This document shows positions 50,601 through 60,599 of a stretch of DNA of 64,000 nucleotides, piece by piece; position 1 is the first letter of the stretch; every line of letters begins with the position of its first letter. The translations under genes were made by a program, and so were the position numbers. Origin of the DNA: Nyssa sinensis (Eukaryota > Streptophyta > Magnoliopsida > Cornales > Nyssaceae); the NCBI GenBank assembly GCA_008638375.1, contig CM018043.1, positions 43,537,417-43,601,416 of the forward strand, written 5' to 3'. The notes beneath the pieces were generated by a model. That model searched no databases, was not told the DNA's origin, and saw nothing but the letters and a program-made list of their open reading frames with translations.

Positions 50601-51294
50601 ACTCCTTCAATTGTTCAGTCTCCTTCCAAAATAACATGCAATCGTTTTTGCAAGCATGTATGGGAATATACCCGAGGCCCAAATCTCTTAATATTCTTTT
50701 CGCCTCGTAATATGAGTTCGGAAGGGTCTCCCCAGTAGGAAGCACTGCTTTAATCAATTCAATGGCCATAGTAACTGATTTGTTACTCCAACGGTTGATG
50801 ATCTTAAGATGAAGGAGTTTCACGAGAAAGTCCAGTTTCGAAAACTTATCACAACCCGGGTATAACGGTTGCCTTGCTTCCCTCAACAACGACTCAAACG
50901 CGGTCGATGGTCTCGTGTCACTCCTGTGACTACTCGCCCCAGATGTAGCCCCCTGCAAGTCTGCCAGCATTTGTGGCAAGCCTTCGTAACCAACCCCAAC
51001 ATTATCACCAAAGTCAACATCGTCGTCTTATTCTTCGTCATCAAATACCACTCGTACGTCACGGCGTTCCCCGTGAAATTCCCAACACGTATACCGCTTG
51101 TCCATCCCGTGTTCGAGTAGGTGCTCTTTGACCTCATCTATGTGCATATAATCCCTATTATTGCACCTCCTACATGGACATCTTATCCTATTTCTCCCAT
51201 CTGTAGATGCACGAGCAAACTCAATAAAATCTTTGATCCCCTTCACATACCCTGGCAAATGCTTGCCCCTCAAGTCCATCCAACTCTTATCCAT
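47609..51294 (-). pseudogene. CACTA TNP2-like transposase gene
   Basis: This is the catalytic transposase. ATG at 51294 gives MDKSWMDLRGKHLPGYVKGI, a Transpos_assoc-type domain with CPCRRCNN and WEFHGE. The Transposase_21 core runs from 50979: YIPIHACKNDCMLFWKE, CTVCHEPRYK, VLRYFPLKPRLQRLY, VRLGLASDGFNPFGDMS and PSNEIDVYLRPLVDELKELW. From 49845 follow FFDLPYWETLKLKHNLDVMH, GLKSHDCHVLLQRLLPVALR and GGPVQYRWMYLIER. A 77-bp intron (49054-48978, GT-AG) leads to YVRNRARPEGSIAKAY. Two more introns precede a DUF4216-type exon (48412-47609) with an acidic tail ending at TAA 47611-47609. In-frame stops lie at 51030-51028 (TAA), 49881-49879 (TAG) and 48265-48263 (TGA, from CGA). Otherwise the frame is intact over the main exon, so the copy decayed recently. 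Confidence 0.92.
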
Positions 51295-54200
51295 TTTTCG
51301 TCTACCTAATACAAGTCAAAAATGATACTCGTTATAAATATGAAAGATGAATCCTATCACCTCCAACTTCTCTCTAAAGGGTAAGGTGGTCCTATCCCAT
51401 TCGTGAATGCACAATCTACATTGCAATCAGCAGCAATCAAATGCTTGATTCCACTCGGACAAAATTTCGACAGCATCTCCCCAGGGTTCTCCAAGTATAC
51501 GAGATAGACGTTAACACGCCTAAATATATACCCAGAGAACAATAGGAGACCGTGCTGAAATTTTATCATAGTGAAATATTCAAGCATATGCGCTATTGAT
51601 TGCAATGAAGATTTATGCATTCCCGAACTGTCCTCTCTGGACAATTCAAGAATCGATTTTCATACACACGAGCCCAATCGCGAATAAACTTCGCGACAAG
51701 ATTCACATGTGATGAAAATGACTCCCGAACGGGGCTAGGCTTACATGAATGCAATTACATAATTGGTTTCTTAATCGTTTAATTATAAAAATGGTTGATT
51801 CATGGAATCAACACTAATTTATGCTTGTACTTTCTTAGAGAAAGGGGTAATTATATTCCAATATCAAAACAAAATTACTAATAACGTACACTGCTGAGTC
51901 AGCAGGTTTGACAGTATTCAACCACATTGATATGATTGAATGGCCACTATAATACTGCCGAGTGACTACGATGAAAACTAAAGCTAAAAACAAGGAAGCG
52001 ACTACATCAATTTGACCCCTCACAAAAGCAAAACAATACATTGATTACATCATTTTCAACATTGAAAGGGAAACATGCATAGAGAGAGAATCAAAAGAAA
52101 AACTAAAAATGCAACAAAACAAATTCAGAATTATTTGGTTAGGCAATGATTTTTATATCCATGTACAAAATACAATAAACAAATTCAATAACAAAAGATG
52201 AAGAGTACAAAATACAGGAAACAAATTCAATAATTAAAGAGTAAATTATACTAATTTTTCTTACAGTTTCTGACAAATACACTGACCTCTCTTTAAATTT
52301 TTTAAACTAAACTAATCTTTCCTACTTTATTTTTCAAATTACAAATATCTCATTCCAGTCAAATTTTTTCAAAATAACAAAACAGTCACTTAAATGATTT
52401 TTTTTTTGACTACTTTTTTGATTTTTTTTCATTTTTAAATAAATATTTATTAAAACCTTAAATTTATTTTTATATAAAATAAAAAATATCTTCGGAAAAA
52501 AGTAGAAAAAATTGGTCAAAATTGAAGGAAAAAAAAAACTTGAAATGGGTAATTTTGTCATTTAAAAAAAATTGACCGGAATGGAGTATCTATAATTTAT
52601 CATGTAATGTAAAAAAAGTTAATATAATTTATGACCCATATTGAGTGTGTGCATAGATTCACTTTCTTTGACACAATGTTCTTAAATTTTGTGATAATGA
52701 TATTTCTATCAAATTTCCTTTTTTTTATATAAAGAATTTGAAGGCAATCAGACGACGCGTGGTCATATGAATGCAAATTTTTTTATAAAGCATGTTTACT
52801 TTTTTATTTTTTATTTTTAATCTATGAACAAAAAAATAAAAGCATGTCATCATGTTCACACTTCACATTTGGTAGTAAGGAGGTGTTATCCATCAGGTCT
52901 TCAACTTAAAAAATTTATCTATTAGATGAATTAAGGTATCATAATTATTGAATTTGTGACATTTGTTCTTATTTGAATATGTTACGAGAGCGTTGCACTA
53001 CCCTACCACTACTAGTACGGATATCAAAGGGAATCCGGGACCTGCCTTTGTGAAAACTGCTATCTACTGTTTTCTTATTTCCCTTGCACCCAAAAAAAGT
53101 AAGGTGTAACAAACATCTCTTATAAAGGACCCATTCATGGAGGATTTGTTTGAAATTTGAATGCATCACCAGTTCAATCTCCACGCGAGGCTCAAACTTG
53201 GCCCAAGTTTGAATAGCATTTGCACACTATTGGGCCCAAGTCTGGTGATCAAAAAGAGGAAAAACAACCTTAGCAAGCAAAGATAGCCAATTTTTTTTTT
53301 TAAAAAAAAAGATTACAAGCCATTATGTTTATTTTGATCTATTATTACACGCATGCACTAAATCTCGAAAGTGAATCACATCTGTGTAAAGAAAAGAGTT
53401 TTTTATATCATATGAGATCTCGTCTTCCTAACACGATAAGAGTTAAGATCTTGGCAGATCCAACCGGGCAGGGGAGGGGGCCTATATTCACTTTTATATT
53501 TTTATTTTGTTAAAATTCTTCAAAATTTAGGAATTACTCCAAAAATTTTGAACTTTCATAAGATCCTTTCTTAAAAGTCTAATGTCACCCAGCATGATTT
53601 CTGGATCCTTTACCGCTGGGCCAGTTTGGTGCAGATTTTGCCTCTTCCTATAACAATTGTCTTCACCCAAGTTATAGGCCTATTCTTTCTTGTAAGAAAC
53701 AAGAAATTAAAGTTGATTTCACCACCGGTTTTGGCAATTGGTAGCACTAGTAAAATCTTTATACCCAAGGTGGCATGGGCATGGATCATTGATCATTCCA
53801 TGACCTAGAGCCTTCTTCCTAAAACAACTAAAGATGGGGCACTCCCATTCCCAACTTTGGCATTAAATGTTGATTGTTGGACAATGCTGATGGGAAAGGA
53901 TGGGCATCAAATACATGTTTGGCCTTTATCTAGCTTCTCTGCCTAAAATGTGGGACCATCCGTGAGTCTCCTGAGTGACCGGTCTCACTTATAGGAAGAA
54001 GTGGTATCAAGATAGCAAAGAAAATGTGATTTCTCAATGATTTACCTAATTATTGCACACAGACGAAAAGTGAGATGAAAAGAGAAAGAGGGTGAATACA
54101 CTTAGAAATGCAACTACTTGGTAAATATGTTTGAAAACTCTACTCTACCCTACACGCACAAACACACAACACAGCTTATTTTTTTAATTGTTGGGTAAAA

Positions 54201-54660
54201 ATGCTATTTTCTTATGCATATCTACATTTATTTTCACACAATTATTTTTTTTTTAAATACTCTTAAACAAAAGATTGCAAGAGTCATATAATATTTTGTA
54301 TTTTGTATTTATACATATAAGATAATGGGGCCTGCACAATATATACATAATTTATGTCTATAAAAAAAAAGCGTGTGATGAGAAAAATAAAGTATTTTCC
54401 CCAAGATTTTAATGGATTCTTTTCAGAAAAAAGAAATCAATATGTCAGTTAGTTTCAAGATTATCCTTGAAATATCAACACCAAGCATTTTCTTGCGACC
54501 TGTGAATATGCAAAATTACTCCACAACCTGCATCACTAATTATCCATCCCTCATATTTTTTAAAATTAAAAAAAATCAGATCAAGGAAGACTGAAAATTT
54601 CAGTTAATGAAAAATTATTGACATTGTGGAATTAAAATCTTACAATTAGACTTAGAAGCA
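51295..54660. other. CACTA 5' region, non-coding
   Basis: This lies between the TNP2 start and the element's right subterminal repeats. No convincing gene. A minus-strand peptide at 51644-51357 is not recognisable. An inverted-repeat insertion lies at 52239-52637. The rest is AT-rich. Confidence 0.5.
52239..52637. mobile_element. Candidate MULE-type MITE inside the CACTA element
   Basis: The left end GAGTAAATTATACTAATTTT matches the inverse of the right end, GGGTCATAAATTATATTAAC, with a few differences. The interior has the GACAAATACACTGACCTC and CAAATTACAAATATC wording common in short plant GGGTAAATTACAC-type elements. A clear 9-bp TSD was not found. Confidence 0.4.
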
Positions 54661-55110
54661 ATCAGATACTCAAAATTTTATCTAACTTACTTTTAATTCT
54701 ATCCAATTTTACTTTCAAGACCCAAATTTTGCAACCCCAACAACAGAGTAAGTTAAACCAAAAATCATATATTACAAGAAGAAAAATAAACAACTTTAAA
54801 ACAAACTCAAACCTGATTGTCTCAAAGTCGGTGAAGTGGTGATAGATCGGAGATCGGAGAACCAAGAGATCGGAGATAATCCAACGACCGAATCGAGCGG
54901 CTGAGAGATGAGAACCAAGAGAGAGCAACCGAGTGACGGAGCAACCGAGCGACGGAGAACCAAGAGATAGGAGATAATCCAACGACCGAATCGAGCGTCT
55001 GAGAGATGAGATTTGGTAATCACAGATTGTGTTGGAGAGAGAGAGAGATATGAAATAGCGAAACTGATCAGAGAGCGCAAAGAGATTCAACAAACAAGGG
55101 TGCTACATAC
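54661..55110 (-). promoter_or_regulatory. Likely CACTA transcript leader with tandem duplication
   Basis: On the minus strand this is pyrimidine-rich (CTCTCTCTCTCC near 55030), like a plant 5' UTR. A segment of about 50 bp containing GGAGATAATCCAACGACCGA occurs twice (near 54870 and 54969). The serine/leucine-rich peptides it encodes show no family match and are probably not proteins. Confidence 0.4.
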
Positions 55111-55111
55111 G

Positions 55112-55440
55112 GCCTTATTAGTGACGCACACAGGGCGTCGCTAATAGTTAGTGTGCGTCGCTAATAATATGGAAAAACGGCACCGTTTCCCTCCAAGACA
55201 CCATTTGCGAAGCACAAACGAGCGTCGCTAAAGGGAAAAAATTATTGGCGACGCACTGTGCGTCGCAAATACTCTTTTGGGGCGTCGCTAAATCATTGGC
55301 GCCCTATTTTTTTTGGCGGGAATGGCAATCTACACTTTTATTTGTGACGCACCAATGCACGTCGCGGATAGTGACTATTGGCGACGCATTTTGTGCGTCG
55401 CCAATAGTGTGCGTCGCCAAAAACCATTTTTCTTGTAGTG
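55112..55440. repeat. CACTA right subterminal repeats and terminus
   Basis: GCGTCGCTAA occurs near 55136, 55155, 55222 and 55282. GGCGACGCA/TGCGTCGCC variants follow up to the terminus TCTTGTAGTG at 55440. The distal repeats read GGCGACGC rather than AGCGACGC, so the two ends are not identical. Confidence 0.9.
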
Positions 55441-55443
55441 CCT

Positions 55444-56470
55444 TTGGGTAAAGGGTTCAGAGCTGGGCTTGGTTTCGAGGGTTAAAGAAGCCCCTTCTTT
55501 CGGAGGTTATTGTATATTTCACTCATTGGTGCTGGTAAATTTGAGAGCTTCCTTTTAAGGCGTTTCTTTGGCGCACCCTGTGATGTTGGCCATGAAAATA
55601 ACCTTGATGTGTTGACGACAGTGATCATGTAGGTCGGGCCACTTGGCTTTGAGGTTGGAAAAATCTTGCGAGGTTTTGGGTCACTTACTTGAGAGTGCCA
55701 TCGTTAACTGCATCTTCTACTTTTGTTCTGACCCCAACTATTGCTTTGAACGACTCAAAGTATTAGGCGAAGAGAGTTTCACAGTAGACCAGAAGTAGAT
55801 TTTTTTTACCATCTCAACCTTTTTGGCCTCATTTGGCCGGTTGATCATTTGAGTTGCTTTAGTCCACCACCTAGTGATAAATGTGGATAGATTTTCTTTC
55901 GGTTCTTGCTTAGTGGTCTCCAAGTCTCAAAAGGTGATATCAAGTTCATTGTTGTATTTGTACTACTTGAAAAAGGCGTTACATAATTCCTCCCAATCTT
56001 TGGAAAGTGCATCTTCTAAGTTCAAGTGCCATCACAAAGTGGCTCCGGTTAGGGTTTGGTAAAACATCTAGACCAAGACATTAGTGTTGGCCCCTAGTGG
56101 TTGCATGACCCTCACATATAGCTTAAGACTAGTTCTTGGACATGTGGTTCCATCAAATTTGTCGAGGTTCGGCATTTTAGATTTCAGAAGGAGCCAAATG
56201 TCTTGGTAGAGAGATAGTTTATGAATATCAACCCTATCATCACCTCGATAAGCTTTGTAAAAAAGAATCTCCATTTTTCCAACTTGTGAGCAAGGCCCTC
56301 TTTTTGTTGCTTTGGGATCTCTACGAGTCCATACTGTTCACGCCAATCATAAGGATCATGGGTGAGTGGATCTTGGTTTTGCTGATGCTAATATTGTTGT
56401 CCGTCTTGAGGCGGGACTGGTGGCACTTGGCGATTGTCATTACCTGCCAAAACAAGAGGTGGTGGTGGTG
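55444..56470 (-). pseudogene. Tat gag, central part
   Basis: The minus strand reads LTHDPYDWREQYG, then SKMPNLDKFDGTTCPRTSLKLY (56180-56110), the KxPxFxKYDGTxCPxxHL signature of Tat gag. WWHLNLEDALSKDWEELCNA and TTKQEPKENLSTFITRWW (55923-55860) follow, matching the Retrotrans_gag core. Stops at 56068 and 55738 and several frame shifts break it. It is bounded by solo LTR 5 and the CACTA element. Confidence 0.85.
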
Positions 56471-56475
56471 ACCTT

Positions 56476-59400
56476 TGTCACGACCTGGAACCCACCCTAT
56501 ACGGATCTGGCATCGCGACCCCAGCCCGACTCAATTGTCGAACCGGATCCTTTCCTTTTAACTTTAACTTAACATTTACATGTGAGTATTAATAACATGC
56601 AATCAAAAATTAAATAAACAGCAGAAGACTTAATAAAATTTTTCATTTATAATACTAGAGTTTTTTAAATATACAGACCCAAAAACTCTAAATACAACTA
56701 CCCCCAGGACGTGGGGTGATGGGAGAACAGAGGACAAGTACTATACTTTACTACCAAAATATCCTTGCAATTTATGTATCTACAACAACTCTACGCCTGT
56801 TCGAGATCTCAATCCCTATTTTCAAAATGTGGTGTCCTTACTTGAAATAGTCAAAATAAACCTGAATGAGCTATCTTAGCCCAGTAAGTAAATCCCTTTG
56901 CTCTACCATGGGTCAAGTCAATATAAAATAGTCTACAACTAAGATAAACAAGGTTATGCCAATATGATAGCTAATCAAAAAAATGAGATGTCACAATAGC
57001 AAGTCACAAAATGTGAATCAACTGAACTAACCCCTTGGGTGTAAGGCGCATCCCATGATAGCAAAGACAATGAATATCCAATGATATCAGGTATATATGT
57101 AAATCAACAACAGGGATATGGCCTATCTAAATAAATATACTACCACAATAATAGATAACTGCTCAATATAAAAGATGCTCTGAAAACATATGATCATTAA
57201 CTGAAATGTAAACATGATCATCTCAATGAAAGCAATAATATATTTTAAGCCTCAAAGTAGTAGTGGATGGAATCCGATAGGGCCCGGCATACCCTGTCAT
57301 TATGCTTATTCCACACCCCTCACTTGGGTGCCTGTCTCGCAAGTACGCCAACTTATGGACGTATGAATAGCATTAGGAGCTCATTTTTATATATCGTCCC
57401 CCTGGAACACTTCATCTTGAATATGATGGACATTGTGACTTAACCATAACTCCGGGTATGAATATTCACAACCAAAATAAACATCGTAATGTGAATCAAT
57501 AATATCTGAATGTATAAAGGAATACAAGTTTGGCAGTAACAAGAAACAACTGTGTGACATGGGTAGAAACTTTACCACATGCATAGATCGGATTTTACTT
57601 ACCCTTATTGAATCACTGAGAAAATCAGACTTCCTTCCCTTTCCCTTTTGACGTTCCTCTTATTCAGAAAATGTGTCTCAGTTTAATGCTATTCATTAAA
57701 TTTTATACATTGTTACTATAAGTATGCTATTTACTAAAATGGACTCTACTATTGAGTCTGGGACGTCGAAGAAAGTTGGTTTAGGCTTTTATGGATTTCA
57801 ATTCGGACTTTTGAACTGAAAAGGGCAAAATGGTCATTTCATATTTTTACATGTCTTTATTTTTTGGGACCTATTTTCACAATTTGGACTCCACCGTTGA
57901 GTTTGGAATGCCCGAAATAATAAAAATTGATTATTTATTTGACTTATTTAGACATCAGATTTATTTCCTTTAATTTAATTAATTAAGTAATTTAATATAA
58001 TATTATATACTAATTTGGGCGAATTTGGAACACATGTGCCAGGGTGGCACAGTGGCTTCCACTTATGACTTAAGTTTCTCCTCCCTCACGCGTCTCAGGT
58101 TCAAAACTGGGGAGCTACGGCTCCCTTTATTTTCTCTAATTTGCTACAATCCAAACAACGGAGAAGTCTCCTATCCTAGAATAGGATGTCCCATTCGAAT
58201 TGGGTTTAACAATTTAACCTCCAAAATCCTGTAGCCAAAAAGGTTAAATTAGATTTAATTTAAAATCAGGAATGATTCCAAATGACATAGTTTCACACTA
58301 AAATAGGCCTAAACGACGTAATATCATTTTTACTGTTCACTGTCTTCTCCGGTGAGTCTCCGGTGTCTTCTCCGGCACCGACGGCATTTTCTGATCACAT
58401 TTTTCACCAAACCCAATGTGGTTCTCTCCTATTTTTCCCAAGGTTTTCAACCTTAGGCTTGGTTTTCCATTTTAACCTCTCACCCTTCACGAATAAGAGG
58501 AAATAGTGGGTCTCTGGTAAGAACCATTTTTTCTAGCCATTCCATTTCCTTCACTGGTTTGGCCCTACTTTCTTCCTACTTTCTTTCTGCACCTCAAGGG
58601 AACATTTTCCCATCATTTGTATCAAGTTTACCACATAAAATTACACATGACCGATTATTCTCACTAACCTGTAACTGTGTTTTTCTACCTTGTTTTTGAA
58701 CCATTTTCAATGGTTCTTTTTGTAAAAGAATCCCTACAACATGCTCTGTAAGTCCCTACATCTAAACTAAGCATTCATGCTTTGAAATTTCAAAAATAAA
58801 ACTTGGACTTCACTCACTTGGGTTGAGCTTTTAGTTCATAGGGTACTCTTTTTTCTTCCTCTGTTTCTTGCTTGCTTCACTTTTGCACTTCAGAACTTAA
58901 CCCTCGCTCTTAGTTTCTATCTTTTTCTTTCTAAATTTCTGAACAACCCACATCACCTTTTATAGCTAAAAATCAGCAGTCCCTCTCTTTCTCCTCCTTC
59001 TTCTCTCCTCCTCCCTTCCTTGAATTTCTTCCTTGATATTTCTCTTTTCTAGTTTTCTTAGCCCCAAGCTTTAAATGCCCCTTGATCTTTGTATTATATA
59101 TGAATATAATATCCAAACACACATCATTACACACACAACACTTATCACCCATTACCGACAGCCTTATTGTCTCCCCCATTTCCCTCATTTGCATACACAT
59201 ATACATGTATATATATATAAATCTGGTTGTGTATATATATATAATACATATATACATATATTATACATATACCATATATATATATACACCATTATACGTA
59301 TATATATACTCATGTATATATATATCATTATATATATACTTATGTATTCACATACACATATTTGTATATATTATATACGTATGTCTGCACATGTACGTGT

Positions 59401-59615
59401 CTGCGTACTCGTTTTTCTGTACCATCCGTTTCCTCGTACGGGTAGTCCCGGGGCACTCGAAATTGTTTGTAATTACATTATGTGTTCGACATTGTTGTGT
59501 GTTTTCAAAACTGTACATCTATCATTACAATACATATTCGGATTACAAGTCAGGTTTCACACCGGTTCCCGGTCTACCTCTTGCCTAGTGTTACATTTCG
59601 GGTTGGATTGTTACA
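56476..59615 (+). mobile_element. Solo LTR 5 (3140 bp), TSD acctt/acatt
   Basis: It starts TGTCACGACCTGGAACCCACC and ends CGGGTTGGATTGTTACA. TSDs acctt (56471-56475) and acatt (59616-59620) match at four of five bases. It is a more divergent and shorter family member, with only about two tandem units (57740-57960). A box A-perfect TGGCACAGTGG (58045-58055) is followed by a weak box B, GGTTCAAAACT (58098-58108). AT and AC microsatellites at 59190-59390 create long but meaningless open frames. Deleting it with one TSD restores the gag frame. Confidence 0.9.
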
Positions 59616-59730
59616 ACATTTGCTATACCAGATCTTGAACTGTGAGGGAGAGTCTTTGGTTCTCTTCTCGGTAATCGACAATGTCTTTCTTGATATCGGC
59701 CAGAATCTGAAGTATTTGTTCAAGGTCCAT
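59616..59730 (-). pseudogene. Tat gag, N-terminal exon
   Basis: ATG at 59730-59728 gives MDLEQILQILADIKKDIVDY followed by REENQRLSLTVQDLV, a short heptad-like N-terminus like those of Tat gag. The frame continues without shift across the solo LTR 5 insertion into PPPPLVLAGNDNRQ, apart from one TAG. This start is chosen because it is the first Met of that continuous frame. Confidence 0.7.
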
Positions 59731-60579
59731 TGCAACTGGATATGTGCTTTTCTAATCTATTGGAAGGTTAGAGGTTCGAATCAATCGACCTCGGCTAGTC
59801 CGTTTCTAAGCCAGTTGTGGCTACCTATTTTTGGAAAACACCTGTGTTATTTGACTTGTTTAATGTTAAGGAAAATCCAAGAAAGTCTCCCCGTTACAGC
59901 TTGTAAAATTGCTGTTTTTCAAAAAAATTTCAAAAAACAGGAAATATTTTGTAGAGTAGGAGACCAGCTCTCTGTGTGCTGATCGGTGAACAAAGAGTGG
60001 TGTTTTTTTTCTACTTTCTGGATGTTTCTGAGTTTGCGATTTTGTGCAAAAAAAGTCTGTGTGTGTCTTACCAAAATTGGGTTCTAGGTCCTAAATCGTG
60101 AACCTATGGCCGGTTATATACATGATGCTTTGATTGGAGTAAAGGTTTCAAGGTTCCCGTTTTGACATAACATGTCATATACCTCCCATAGACACTAGAT
60201 TGTAATGACTATGGTCAAACGGTACTACATCGCCTTTTTGCATGGCATCCTAAGGCCACTAGAATATAATGTCCTCGGTCAGGTGGTATTTAATCAAGGA
60301 GTGGAAGGCTTTCACCGATGACACCCATCAAGTTAAGTGAGCATACGGGGTGAGGGCTACTAACTGTCCACGGTTTGGAGGGTATGTAGTGCAAATACAA
60401 TGTATGAAGGTGATGTGTGTGCAAGGTATTCAGATTTTAGCCTTTTTTATTCATTCATCCATACATTCAAGCATCCACACATCAATAAATCCATCAAAAA
60501 GCATAAACATCAAATGAATGTAAAGTAAATAAACAAAATAGCCTTGAAGTGAATACGTTATTAAGTCTAGCCCTATTTA
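59731..60579 (-). other. Tat 5' leader
   Basis: This untranslated stretch lies between primer site and gag start. It has no ORF of note. On the + strand, 59960-60110 resembles the segment upstream of the DUF7745-like gene (28415-28600), including the GTGTGCTGATCGG block at 59974-59986. Confidence 0.6.
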
Positions 60580-60598
60580 GTCCCCAACAGAGTCGCCA
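60580..60598 (-). other. Tat primer-binding site
   Basis: The minus strand 60598-60580 reads TGGCGACTCTGTTGGGGAC, directly inside the LTR (which begins at 60600). This wording is common at Tat/Ogre elements, for which a tRNA-Arg primer has been described (from memory). Confidence 0.8.
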
Positions 60599-60599
60599 T

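Larger units (their letters stand above)
43566..55440 (-). mobile_element. CACTA (En/Spm) DNA transposon, 11,875 bp, TSD cct
   Basis: The right end read inward is CACTACAAGAAAAATGG. The left end is CACAACAACAAAATGC, aligning with two substitutions and one gap. The 3-bp TSD cct flanks both (43563-43565, 55441-55443). The element has many GCGTCGCTAA/TTAGCGACGC repeats next to both ends, a 161-bp tandem array, and TNPA-like and TNP2-like genes on the minus strand. It interrupts Tat gag just before its zinc-knuckle-like motif. Length and gene order are typical of autonomous plant CACTA elements, but stops and a CACTA to CACAA change at the left terminus suggest it is inactive. Confidence 0.92.

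Noticed and set aside
54662..55093. 143-residue Leu/Ser-rich protein
   Set aside because: Pyrimidine-rich leader with internal duplication; no domain and two overlapping frames equally open.
59075..59982. Overlapping 166-187-residue open frames
   Set aside because: They run through AT/AC microsatellites at the end of solo LTR 5 and across the LTR border; composition is I/Y/H-rich low complexity.
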